A DNA stretch of 64,000 bases from Rhizobium sp. JAB6 (lineage in GTDB: Bacteria; Pseudomonadota; Alphaproteobacteria; Rhizobiales; Rhizobiaceae), in contig NZ_PYJQ01000007.1 in the NCBI RefSeq assembly GCF_003024605.1, positions 186,001 through 250,000 on the forward strand, read 5' to 3'. The notes under the pieces were generated by a model. It did not search any database and was not told the origin of the DNA. It saw only the letters and a list, made by a program, of their open reading frames with translations. Below, piece after piece: positions 55,487-62,880 of the stretch; within the stretch, counting starts at the first letter, position 1, and every line of letters starts with the position of its first letter. The position numbers and the translations under genes are program-made.

Positions 55487-55570
55487 AGAGCAACTCCAGG
55501 AAAAGTGCGAAGCGGTTTTCCGTCCGGAATTGCGTAGAACAAAGGGATGGAGCGTTTTCGCGATTCGAAG
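55487..55570. repeat. Short palindromic intergenic repeat (rhizobial type), copy 2
   Basis: The core GGAAAAGTGCGAAGCGGTTTTC followed by CGTCCGGAATTGCGT and a GATGGAGCG tail is an imperfect palindrome that shares GAAAAGTG and GCGGTTTTC with copy 1 at 51,451-51,503. It lies just upstream of the rhomboid gene. Confidence 0.6.
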
Positions 55571-55612
55571 AAAAGCAGAAAGGCTCCGGAAGTCATCGAC
55601 ACATAACGCAGC

Positions 55613-55650
55613 GAAAATCAAAAAAAAAGCCGCCCGTGGTGTCGGGCGGC
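55613..55650 (-). terminator. Strong orphan intrinsic terminator
   Basis: GCCGCCCG (55629-55636) and CGGGCGGC (55643-55650) form an eight-base-pair GC stem with a six-base loop; on the minus strand nine T bases follow. No minus-strand gene lies to the right for 6.7 kb, so it must end an unannotated transcript. Confidence 0.85.
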
Positions 55651-55690
55651 ATGCCGGGGCGCTCCTCCCCGGATCTGACCTTTATGGTTC
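55620..55690 (-). ncRNA. Candidate small RNA ending at the orphan terminator
   Basis: Upstream of the terminator on the minus strand is a second hairpin, CCGGGG/CCCCGG (55,654-55,672) with a loop containing AGGAG, so the 3' end of a two-hairpin RNA can be drawn. A weak CATAAA -10-like element is 10-15 bases further, but no good -35 is visible, so the 5' end is a guess. No open frame is present on this strand. Confidence 0.35.
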
Positions 55691-55865
55691 GTCCGGCGCC
55701 CGCAAATTCGTGCTGAAGGTCACTGGGTGAAGTGATGAACAAAGACTGGCATCGGCGGGCCGCCAAGGCAACCGAAACTCCTCGTTAACCCTAACGGCGC
55801 GGTTCTGGCATGGAATTCGCAATGTCAGCTTCGAGGGCAATGAATGCCCTTGTATTTGAAGTGAA

Positions 55866-56501
55866 ATGGGACACGAACGCATCATGCGCCACAAGACAAG
55901 CATAGAGGTATTTACCTATTGGGAGCATATACGCGGCAACGCGGATGCGCCCCTGCGCAACTTGATACAGCCATCGGCAATCGGTCACATTCTTCCCGAG
56001 CTGTTCGTCCTGGAAAATACGGCGGATGACAACCCTCGGTTCCGCCTGGCCGGCACGGCAATCTGCAACCTCATGGGCCGCGAGATCCGCGGCGAGAGTT
56101 TCGCGGCGCTTTGGGCCGGCAGCCAGCAGGATGATCCCATTCGCATAGCCGCGGGCGTGATGAACCATGCGGTTCCCGCATTGGTCCATGCGACGGGCTA
56201 TTGTATCAGCGGCCGCAGCATGACCTTCGAGATGATGTTGCTGCCGGTTCGCACCGCCCACGATACGTGTGACAGACTGCTGGGCAGCCTGTCACCTGCC
56301 GTTCACTCGGCTTGGCTCGGCAATGAACGCCTGGAGTTTCTGGCGCTGGACCGCAGCCGGCTGCTTCGCGAGCGCCGCATGCGGCTTATCGATGCGCCTG
56401 CCCATCCCGAGCCCATGAATCTTCTGTCGCATCAGGAAAGCACGAGCCTTGGTGAATGGGTGCGCCGAAAGTTGATTCAAGCAAAAAACGGGGCGCGATA
56501 G
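55866..56501 (+). CDS. PAS-domain protein (PAS_5 family)
   Basis: A 211-residue protein resembling the alphaproteobacterial PAS_5 family: Tyr-Trp-Glu-x-Ile-Arg-Gly near the start, Pro-Ser-Ala-Ile-Gly-His-Ile-Leu-Pro-Glu-Leu-Phe-Val-Leu-Glu, and Phe-Arg-Leu-Ala-Gly-Thr-Ala-Ile. Such proteins sense small ligands but output is unknown. There is no attached kinase or GGDEF domain. ATG 55866 or 55884 may be used. It is followed by a PilZ protein on the same strand about 100 bases later, a common rhizobial neighbourhood linked to c-di-GMP signalling. Confidence 0.8.
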   Translation: MGHERIMRHKTSIEVFTYWEHIRGNADAPLRNLIQPSAIGHILPELFVLENTADDNPRFRLAGTAICNLMGREIRGESFAALWAGSQQDDPIRIAAGVMNHAVPALVHATGYCISGRSMTFEMMLLPVRTAHDTCDRLLGSLSPAVHSAWLGNERLEFLALDRSRLLRERRMRLIDAPAHPEPMNLLSHQESTSLGEWVRRKLIQAKNGAR

Positions 56502-56600
56502 AATGAGAATTGACCCAGCGTGGAACAGGATCAGCGATCATCTGTGTTTTATGTCTCGGGAAAGACAACCTTACTTTAAGGAGTTGCGGCTAATAGTTGG

Positions 56601-57260
56601 ATGAGACGCAATAGGATTCAAGACGCCTCCATGCACTCATTCCAGCCGGCCCAAGCAACGCGGCCCAATCAAATGACAGGCAATGCTGCTCGTAACGATC
56701 AGCGGACCTTTCAGCGGGTCCCGATCAATATGCAGGGTCGTCTGATGCTGGCGAATTATGAGGAGTTCGAATGCGTTGTGACGGAGATGTCGCCGGGTGA
56801 TCTTCATGTGACCTGCTTGGGCCGGCCGCGTGCCGATGAGCGGGTCGTCGCCTACATCGACCACCTCGGCCGCGTCGAGGGCTATGTCGTTGCGGTCGAT
56901 GGCCGCGGCTTTACCATGTCGATCAACGCGACCGAGCGCAAACGTGAAAAGCTTGCGGCGCAGTTGACCTGGCTTGCCAACAAACATGAACTAGGTCTGC
57001 CGGAAGATCGCCGCCACGATCGTCTGACGCCGCGCAATACCCGCAGCGAGCTCACGCTCGACGATGGTACGCAATATCACTGCCGTATCATGGATCTCTC
57101 CCTCTCCGGCGCGGCGGTCGATGTCGAAGTGCGGCCGACCATCGGGACGCCGGTGCGTCTCGGCAATATGCGCGGCCGCGTCGTGCGCCATTTCATGGAG
57201 GGCGTCGCAATCGAATTCCTGTCGCTGCAATCACGCGAAACTCTGCGCGAATTTCTCTGA
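56601..57260 (+). CDS. PilZ domain protein with two PilZ modules
   Basis: A 219-residue c-di-GMP receptor-type protein. The second module (about 132-219) has the canonical Arg-x-x-x-Arg (Arg-His-Asp-Arg region) and Asp-Leu-Ser-Leu-Ser-Gly-Ala-Ala motif. The first (about 30-125) has Arg-Thr-Phe-Gln-Arg but Glu-Met-Ser-Pro-Gly-Asp instead of the (D/N)xSxxG motif, so it may not bind the nucleotide. Effects on motility or exopolysaccharide are likely but not shown. AAGGAG is 17 bases before ATG 56601; the start may therefore lie closer to 56631. Confidence 0.85.
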   Translation: MRRNRIQDASMHSFQPAQATRPNQMTGNAARNDQRTFQRVPINMQGRLMLANYEEFECVVTEMSPGDLHVTCLGRPRADERVVAYIDHLGRVEGYVVAVDGRGFTMSINATERKREKLAAQLTWLANKHELGLPEDRRHDRLTPRNTRSELTLDDGTQYHCRIMDLSLSGAAVDVEVRPTIGTPVRLGNMRGRVVRHFMEGVAIEFLSLQSRETLREFL

Positions 57261-57330
57261 TACCGTCATCTTCCCGTCACGCAGTGTCGAGAATAAAGAC
57301 GCTGTCTTCTTCTCCCTGCGTGACGGCAAC

Positions 57331-58293
57331 ATGCTTTTTCCGGACATAACCCCTTTCGATGACGGCCTGCTTGAGGTAGGCGACGGCCAGCGGATCTACT
57401 GGACGCAGTCGGGCAATCCTGCGGGCGCGCCGGTCCTCATCCTGCACGGCGGTCCGGGGTCCGGCAGCTCGGCCGGGGCGCGGCGCTATTTCGACCCGCA
57501 ACATTATCGCATCATTCAATTCGACCAGCGTGGCTGTGGCGGCAGTCTCCCGCATGCGTCGGAACCGGCGATCGATCTCTCGGCCAATACGACATGGCAC
57601 ACCATAGCCGATATCGAACGATTGCGGTTGCACCTCGACATCGAGCGCTGGATCGTATTCGGCAACTCCTGGGGCTGCACGCTTACCCTCGCCTACGGCG
57701 AAACCCATCCGCAACGAGTGGAAAGCTTGCTCCTCGTTGGCATCACCATGACCAGACAATCGGAAATCGATTGGCTCTATCAAGGTCTCGGTCGTTTCTT
57801 TCCAGCGGAATGGGCGCGCTTTCGGGCCGCAGTGCCCGAGACGGATCGCGATGATAATCTGGTCGCCGCCTACTATCGCCTTCTGCGGGATCCCGATCCG
57901 GCAATCCATGTGCAGGCGGCCAGGGATTGGCACGAATGGGAAGGCGCCTCGATCTTCATCGATCCGCGCGCAACCCTATCGCCGCGGTGGTCCGATCCAC
58001 GCTATCTGACGGCGCGCGCCCGGATCATCACCCACTATTTCCACCATCTGGCTTGGCTCGAGGAGCGGCAGATCCTGCGCGATATCCATCGGCTCGCCGA
58101 TATTCCCTGCACGATGATCCATGGTCGCATGGATCTGGAGGCACCGCTTGTCACAGCCTGGGAATTGTCGCGGGCATGGTCGGAGGCGGAGCTGGTGATT
58201 GTTGCGAACGCGGCTCACTCGCCGGCAGTCGCGGAGATGGCCGCCGCCATCACCCGCGCGACCGATGGGCTTCGCCGGTATATCCGGCAATAA
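57331..58293 (+). CDS. pip: Prolyl aminopeptidase (proline iminopeptidase)
   Basis: Releases N-terminal proline from peptides. The 320-residue alpha/beta hydrolase of family S33 has the oxyanion motif His-Gly-Gly-Pro-Gly-Ser-Gly, the substrate motif Asp-Gln-Arg-Gly-Cys-Gly-Gly-Ser, the nucleophile in Gly-Asn-Ser-Trp-Gly-Cys, the catalytic Asp in His-Gly-Arg-Met-Asp, and His in Asn-Ala-Ala-His-Ser. ATG 57331 gives the standard start; the frame is open from 57064 but overlaps the PilZ gene. It appears to be the last gene of this plus-strand cluster. Confidence 0.93.
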   Translation: MLFPDITPFDDGLLEVGDGQRIYWTQSGNPAGAPVLILHGGPGSGSSAGARRYFDPQHYRIIQFDQRGCGGSLPHASEPAIDLSANTTWHTIADIERLRLHLDIERWIVFGNSWGCTLTLAYGETHPQRVESLLLVGITMTRQSEIDWLYQGLGRFFPAEWARFRAAVPETDRDDNLVAAYYRLLRDPDPAIHVQAARDWHEWEGASIFIDPRATLSPRWSDPRYLTARARIITHYFHHLAWLEERQILRDIHRLADIPCTMIHGRMDLEAPLVTAWELSRAWSEAELVIVANAAHSPAVAEMAAAITRATDGLRRYIRQ

Positions 58294-58684
58294 AACGCAA
58301 AAATATTTTTTCGAGCCGACTTTCCCAAAATGGGACAGGTGAAGGCCATTTCAGCTATTTCCGATGTCCAACCCACCCCGTCCCACATGTGTTCTGTATC
58401 GAGACAATATGTTTGCCGCCTGAAACCGTGCGCGGATGTTAACGCTCCTCGCTGTTGAAAAGCCTTCTGAAACAGCCGATCTCAGACTTTTGCGCCCCTG
58501 CAATCCATAGCGAAATTCCTCAAATTTTAATCGAATTTGCCGCGAAGTTGAATCAAGTTTTCTGTGTATTTTATGAGAATTTTCTCCAGATTTGATTCAA
58601 CTAAGCCATTAATTTAACTGTGCAATTTTCCGTCAGATAAAATCACGCGTGTCATTCTGATCCCAATAAAACAGGGACAGGGAC
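58294..58684. other. AT-rich intergenic region upstream of the LapG-like gene
   Basis: This 391-base region is clearly richer in A and T than its neighbours, especially 58,500-58,640. Besides the long inverted repeat (58,546-58,602) I see no small gene or clear terminator. Its composition suggests a regulated promoter region for the cysteine protease gene. Confidence 0.45.
58546..58602. promoter_or_regulatory. Perfect inverted repeat upstream of the LapG-like gene
   Basis: AGTTGAATCAA (58546-58556) and TTGATTCAACT (58592-58602) are perfect 11-base inverted repeats separated by 35 AT-rich bases. They lie 83-139 bases before the LapG-like start. They could be two operator half-sites for a looping or dimer-of-dimers regulator, or form a hairpin in the leader. 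Confidence 0.45.
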
Positions 58685-59290
58685 ATGAACTTTCAAATCG
58701 CACTTCGCGGCTTTGCCGCTCTGGCGCTTTCTGCTCTGGGCTTCTTCGGTCCTGCGCAGGCAGCACCCGCCAACATGACGATAACGGGCGACGCTGCTCC
58801 GCCGATCGGCCATTACGAGTTCTGCAAGGAAAATCCGCGCGAGTGCGCCTATTCCGGTGGCGATGCAGGGCCGATGATCCTCAACCAGGATAGCTGGAAG
58901 ACGATCCTGAAGGTCAACTACACGGTCAATACGACCATCAAGCCGATGACCGACATGGAACTTTACGGTGTCGAGGAAAAGTGGGCGATCCCGACCACCG
59001 CCGGTGACTGCGAGGATTTCGCGCTCCTGAAGCGCAAGCAGCTCATCGATGCCGGCTTCTCGCCTTCCGATCTGCTCATGACCGTCGTGCTGCAACCGAA
59101 CGGCGAAGGCCACGCCGTCTTGACCGTCCGCACGGATCGTGGCGATTTCATTCTCGATAACATGCGCAACAAGGTGAAGCTCTGGTCGGAGACCGAATAC
59201 ACCTTCCTGAAGCGCCAGTCCGCCGATCACCCGGCTCGCTGGGTCAAGATCCAAGACGGACGCACCGTCGCGGTCGGCAGCTTGAAATAA
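58685..59290 (+). CDS. LapG-like bacterial transglutaminase-like cysteine protease (BTLCP)
   Basis: A 201-residue periplasmic protein with a signal peptide (about 1-26) and the BTLCP (DUF920) catalytic triad: Cys in Gly-Asp-Cys-Glu-Asp-Phe, His in Gly-His-Ala-Val-Leu, and Asp in Phe-Ile-Leu-Asp-Asn. LapG of Pseudomonas cleaves adhesins to disperse biofilms and is controlled by LapD; neither LapD nor a large adhesin is in the window. A PilZ protein lies 1.4 kb away. Length and core resemble the shorter rhizobial members. It has its own terminator. Confidence 0.88.
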   Translation: MNFQIALRGFAALALSALGFFGPAQAAPANMTITGDAAPPIGHYEFCKENPRECAYSGGDAGPMILNQDSWKTILKVNYTVNTTIKPMTDMELYGVEEKWAIPTTAGDCEDFALLKRKQLIDAGFSPSDLLMTVVLQPNGEGHAVLTVRTDRGDFILDNMRNKVKLWSETEYTFLKRQSADHPARWVKIQDGRTVAVGSLK

Positions 59291-59611
59291 GCCTCCCAAT
59301 ACCAGATCACCGGCGACCTAGCGTCGGTGGTAAAAGTCAGAGGCCCGGTCTTGTCCCCTGATTTCTGTCCAGGCCGGTGCCTCTGAGCCGTTCCCACTGT
59401 CCCGGGAGCGGCTCTTTTCATTTCGCGGCCGCCCGCAAGACAGGCGCTGAACATCCCGGCGAATTAACTGTGCCATTAGCACGGGTTGCGACCTATATTT
59501 AACCGTTGATTAACCATCGTGGCGCCAATCATATTTTCAACGAGACTCAAAAGTCGGGCGCCTCGGTACTCGCATCGATGATGGCCAGCGGAAGGATATG
59601 AAGGCAAGAAC
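59291..59611. other. Intergenic region after the LapG-like gene
   Basis: These 321 bases hold the tandem-hairpin terminator (59,338-59,420) and then an AT-richer segment with runs like TTAACC (59,500-59,530) that may include the promoter for the next gene. No further genes were found. Confidence 0.45.
59338..59420 (+). terminator. Tandem hairpins with intrinsic terminator
   Basis: CAGAGGC (59338-59344) pairs with GCCTCTG (59379-59385), extended by CCGG/CCGG, and immediately after AGCCGTTCCC (59386-59395) pairs with GGGAGCGGCT (59404-59413), followed by CTTTTC. The second hairpin is an intrinsic terminator for the LapG-like gene. Confidence 0.7.
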
Positions 59612-60382
59612 ATGGCTCCTCCTCCATCGCCCGCCGCAATGGTCGAAGAAAGGCCGCTGATATCGAGCGGTTTTGTCTGCCGGCTGATGGCAGGTGTCGC
59701 CGTCCTGGCTGCGCTTACCGTCGCCATATGCGTCGGTGGAAACTGGCTTGGCGAGAAAATTTCTCTCGCGGGCCATACGACCGACACCAAACCCATCTCC
59801 ATCACGATCGGTGACGACACGATACGCCTTGCCGCAAACACCATCCGCTTTCCCAGCGAGCGCACGGACGGCGCGGCCGAGCGCGTCGATCTCTATCTGA
59901 CCTGGCCGCAGTTGCAGGGTTTTAGCGAAGCCGATCGGTTGCGCTTTGACGATATCTCGCAGTCGTCCTCGCTGATCTTTCTCCAGATCAGCCAGAGCAC
60001 GATGTCCCGGGATATGTCCGGCCGGCTCGGTCCAATCTATTCGCAATTGATGGACGGCGCTCCCTATGCCGGCCCCTTTGGCCTGACAGCGCACCGGCTT
60101 CGCGCCGACGCCGGCTATAATGGCGAAATTCTTTTGACCGCCCCGCGATCCGGCGAAGCCGACTATGTCGTGCGCTGCCTCCTGCCCTCTTCGCCAGCCT
60201 CGGCGACGAGCGGCGACTGCCAGAGGGACGTCAAGCTCGGCAAGGATTTGAGCGTTCTTTATCGTTTTTCCAGCAATCAGCTCCGGGATTGGCGCACGAT
60301 GGACGCCGCCGTCCAGGACTTCGTCAAGACACGCCTTGTGGATAATGCCGCGCCTGCGGCAATGGCTGAGGGCGGCCGCTAA
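59612..60382 (+). CDS. Single-pass membrane protein of unknown function
   Basis: A 256-residue protein with a short cytoplasmic lead, one membrane segment (about 24-45) and a periplasmic domain. I do not recognise the family. The periplasmic part has Thr-Ile-Arg-Leu-Ala-Ala-Asn-Thr-Ile-Arg-Phe-Pro, Tyr-Leu-Thr-Trp-Pro and a Cys pair around residues 189 and 201 that might form a disulfide. The ATG at 59612 is supported by AAGG seven bases upstream. Its downstream neighbour is a D,D-carboxypeptidase on the same strand 117 bases away, so a cell-envelope role is plausible. Confidence 0.65.
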   Translation: MAPPPSPAAMVEERPLISSGFVCRLMAGVAVLAALTVAICVGGNWLGEKISLAGHTTDTKPISITIGDDTIRLAANTIRFPSERTDGAAERVDLYLTWPQLQGFSEADRLRFDDISQSSSLIFLQISQSTMSRDMSGRLGPIYSQLMDGAPYAGPFGLTAHRLRADAGYNGEILLTAPRSGEADYVVRCLLPSSPASATSGDCQRDVKLGKDLSVLYRFSSNQLRDWRTMDAAVQDFVKTRLVDNAAPAAMAEGGR

Positions 60383-60499
60383 AATGGCACAGAAACCTGA
60401 AACCAGCTGTTCATCATAAACCGATTGGTAACGCTAAGCCTCTACTGTCGAACGGAACGGCCGTTCATGGAGGCGGCGGCCGGATAATCGAGAATGTAA

Positions 60500-61990
60500 A
60501 TGCAAGCAGAGAGTAATTTAGTGTCCAGATCCATTCTACCCGTTTCGTCGTCTCAAACCGGTAAGATTCTGGCGAGAGCGCTTCTTGGTTTTTCGATCGT
60601 GACGGCGACGATCACGGTGACCGTGATTGACGCCAGTGCCGCCGGCCCGAAATATGCCGGCATCGTTATCGACGCCAATACGGGCAATGTTCTCTATAGC
60701 GAGAATGCCGACACGCTCCACTATCCTGCCTCGCTAACCAAGATGATGACGGTCTATCTGACCTTCGAAGCGCTTGAGGCCGGACGTATCACCCTGGATA
60801 CTCCCGTCGTCTTCTCAAAGAATGCCGCCGCTCAGGCGCCGACGAAGCTCGGCATCGGTGCCGGCCGCTCGGTAACCGTGCGCGAGGCGATCCTCGGCAT
60901 CGTTACCAAGTCGGCCAACGACGCCGCGATGGCGCTCGGCGAGATGCTCGGCGGCTCGGAGGAAGGTTTTGCCCGGATGATGAACGATAAGGCACGAGCG
61001 CTCGGCATGACGCGCACGACCTATCGCAACCCGAATGGCCTGCCGAACACGGCCCAGATGACGACGGCACGCGACCAGGCCCGCCTCGGTATCGCTTTGC
61101 GTGAACACTTCCCGGAATATTACGGCTTCTTCTCCGAAACGAGCTTCCGCCTCGGCAATCGCACGATCCTCGGCCACAATCGCCTGATCGGCTCCGTCCG
61201 CGGCGTCGATGGCATCAAGACCGGTTACACGCGTGCCGCCGGCTATAACCTGGCGACCTCCGTGAAAGTGGACGGTCGTTCCATCGTGGGTGTCGTACTC
61301 GGCGGCACCTCGACACCGGCTCGCGACAATCAGATGCGCAAGCTGATCGCCGAATATTTGCCCAAGGCATCGACGAAACATATTGCTTCCAATGTGATCG
61401 CACAGGTACCGGCCGCATCGCCCAATGTGCAGGCAGCCAGTGCACGCATGGCAGATATCAGCCGCGCAAAGATCAAGAATAATGGGGCGCCGGAAGTCGC
61501 CGATTCCAGCCCTTCCAGTGCCGCGGCCTTCGCAGCGGCAACGCCGCGATCCTCCAATCCATTGCTGTCGGCAAAACCGGAGCCGGTGACGCGCTCGGCC
61601 TATGACGAGACAGCCTCCGGCGGGCCTTCGGACGATGCTGACGAGGATGAGATCGATACCGTAACGACTGCATCGACCTCCAAGAACGCTGCAAATCTGC
61701 AGCGGACGGAAAAGACAGAGAAGGTTGCAAAGGCGACCAAAGCTGCGCGCGGACCTACCGGCTGGATCGTTCAGATTGGCGTTTCTTCGAGCAAGGATGG
61801 CGCGACCGACCTGCTTGATACGGCGAAGAGCAAAGCCGGCAAGGCATTGCGTTCGGCCAAGCCCTATGCAGTCGCCTTCGATGGCGGTTACCGTGCCCGT
61901 TTCGGCGGCTTTGAGGACCAGAGCGAAGCGGTGAATGCCTGCAAGGCGCTCAAGCGTGCCGGCGTGAAGTGCTGGGCGAGCATGGAATAG
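60500..61990 (+). CDS. D-alanyl-D-alanine carboxypeptidase with SPOR domain
   Basis: A 496-residue S11 enzyme. The N-terminus has a signal-like membrane segment (about 22-48). All catalytic motifs are intact: SLTK (Ser78-Lys81), SAN (138-140) and KTG (240-242). A linker rich in Ala, Ser, Asp and Glu (about 320-412) is followed by a SPOR domain (about 413-496; Gly-Trp-Ile-Val-Gln-Ile-Gly-Val and Arg-Phe-Gly-Gly-Phe), which binds denuded glycan strands at the division septum. It probably trims peptidoglycan at the septum. A hairpin at 61,993-62,018 follows the stop. Confidence 0.93.
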   Translation: MQAESNLVSRSILPVSSSQTGKILARALLGFSIVTATITVTVIDASAAGPKYAGIVIDANTGNVLYSENADTLHYPASLTKMMTVYLTFEALEAGRITLDTPVVFSKNAAAQAPTKLGIGAGRSVTVREAILGIVTKSANDAAMALGEMLGGSEEGFARMMNDKARALGMTRTTYRNPNGLPNTAQMTTARDQARLGIALREHFPEYYGFFSETSFRLGNRTILGHNRLIGSVRGVDGIKTGYTRAAGYNLATSVKVDGRSIVGVVLGGTSTPARDNQMRKLIAEYLPKASTKHIASNVIAQVPAASPNVQAASARMADISRAKIKNNGAPEVADSSPSSAAAFAAATPRSSNPLLSAKPEPVTRSAYDETASGGPSDDADEDEIDTVTTASTSKNAANLQRTEKTEKVAKATKAARGPTGWIVQIGVSSSKDGATDLLDTAKSKAGKALRSAKPYAVAFDGGYRARFGGFEDQSEAVNACKALKRAGVKCWASME

Positions 61991-61992
61991 GA

Positions 61993-62018
61993 ATGCGGCG
62001 GGTGTTTTCGCGCCGCAT
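61993..62018 (+). terminator. Hairpin after the SPOR-tailed carboxypeptidase
   Basis: ATGCGGCG (61993-62000) and CGCCGCAT (62011-62018) form a perfect eight-base-pair stem with a ten-base loop just after the stop codon. No T-run follows, so it may not be a classic intrinsic terminator. Confidence 0.4.
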
Positions 62019-62115
62019 GATTCTGGCAATTGGTCGGAGCCTTCTATGGCTCTGATCTTCCGGCTCCGAGGTCAAGCGGGCCGGCCCTGAGTTGTAACGT
62101 GTACGGGGTTTTGAA

Positions 62116-62391
62116 ATGGCAATGAACGAGAACTTTCCCGGTTTCTCGCTCGAGGGCGGGGGCAAGATGAAACCGAAGGGCTTTGCCCTTCATCCGCTGC
62201 ATGAGGCGGCGATGCGGCTGGCGGATCTGGGTCTCAGCCGTGCACGCTCGCGCAGCAAGACGAAAGATCTGATCGGCATCCTGCTTTGCCATGGTGCCCG
62301 CGCCTGGCGTTATTCACAGCCGGAAGCGCATATTCATTTGCACATCACCGCTCCGACCGGCCGCGCGCCGATCATGATGCGGCTACGCTAA
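62116..62391 (+). CDS. Small basic protein of unknown function
   Basis: A 91-residue protein rich in Arg, Lys, His and Ala, with no membrane segment or signal peptide. I do not recognise a family. The Ser-Arg-Ala-Arg-Ser-Arg-Ser-Lys-Thr-Lys segment in the middle resembles a nucleic-acid-binding patch, and the C-terminus has alternating His-Ile-His-Leu-His-Ile. Its coding nature is supported by codon pattern and its place in a gap with no competing frame; its stop overlaps the convergent DUF1489 gene by four bases. It could be a small rhizobial conserved hypothetical protein. Confidence 0.55.
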   Translation: MAMNENFPGFSLEGGGKMKPKGFALHPLHEAAMRLADLGLSRARSRSKTKDLIGILLCHGARAWRYSQPEAHIHLHITAPTGRAPIMMRLR

Positions 62392-62822
62392 AGCAAACCA
62401 AGTTCGGAAAGCTCCCGCCGCAGATCGGCGGGCAATTCGGCTGCCGCGCCAAGACTGTCGAGATCGCGCGGCACGTCCTCCTGCGGCAGATAACGCCAAC
62501 CCTGGAAAGGACGCCGCGGTTGGCCAGTTGTCTCGACGACACTAGGATCGAGGATAAGCCGGCAGCGTTGAATACCTTCCGCATCGGTGAAGGTCTCGAT
62601 GCCGAGCAGTTTCTGCCTCGCCTGCACTTGGCCCTTGATCACCCAATAGAGCGAACCGCCATCCAGCAGCTCATCCACTCGTTTCGGCACCATCCGCGTC
62701 GTATGGGTCGTGTGCGGCTCCAGCCCGGCGGCGATGGCGTTCATCGCCCGCTCGGAGACCCACTCGCGCAGATCATCAAGCGAATCCGCGCCGACGCACA
62801 ATTTGATGAGATGCAAAGCCAT
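62388..62822 (-). CDS. DUF1489 family protein
   Basis: A 144-residue protein of the DUF1489 family, found in alphaproteobacteria with no known function. Family features are the start Met-Ala-Leu-His-Leu-Ile-Lys-Leu-Cys-Val-Gly, His-Thr-Thr-Arg-Met-Val-Pro-Lys-Arg, Gly-Ser-Leu-Tyr-Trp-Val-Ile-Lys-Gly, and the Arg-Pro-Phe-Gln-Gly-Trp-Arg-Tyr-Leu motif. There is no signal peptide. It follows sdaA on the same strand with a 58-base gap and is convergent with the small basic protein gene. Confidence 0.9.
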   Translation of the reverse strand: MALHLIKLCVGADSLDDLREWVSERAMNAIAAGLEPHTTHTTRMVPKRVDELLDGGSLYWVIKGQVQARQKLLGIETFTDAEGIQRCRLILDPSVVETTGQPRRPFQGWRYLPQEDVPRDLDSLGAAAELPADLRRELSELGLL

Positions 62823-62880
62823 GGTGCCGTTGAAATCCTTTTGGCCGGCACCGTCAAGCTTTTAGATCAGGCGTCCACAT

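Larger units (their letters stand above)
55467..55865. other. Intergenic region between rhomboid and PAS genes
   Basis: These 399 bases contain the second rhizobial repeat (55,487-55,570), the orphan terminator (55,613-55,650) and the candidate RNA. The right-hand 150 bases must contain the promoters of the PAS gene and perhaps of the RNA, but I cannot identify them with confidence. No protein gene is seen. Confidence 0.5.
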
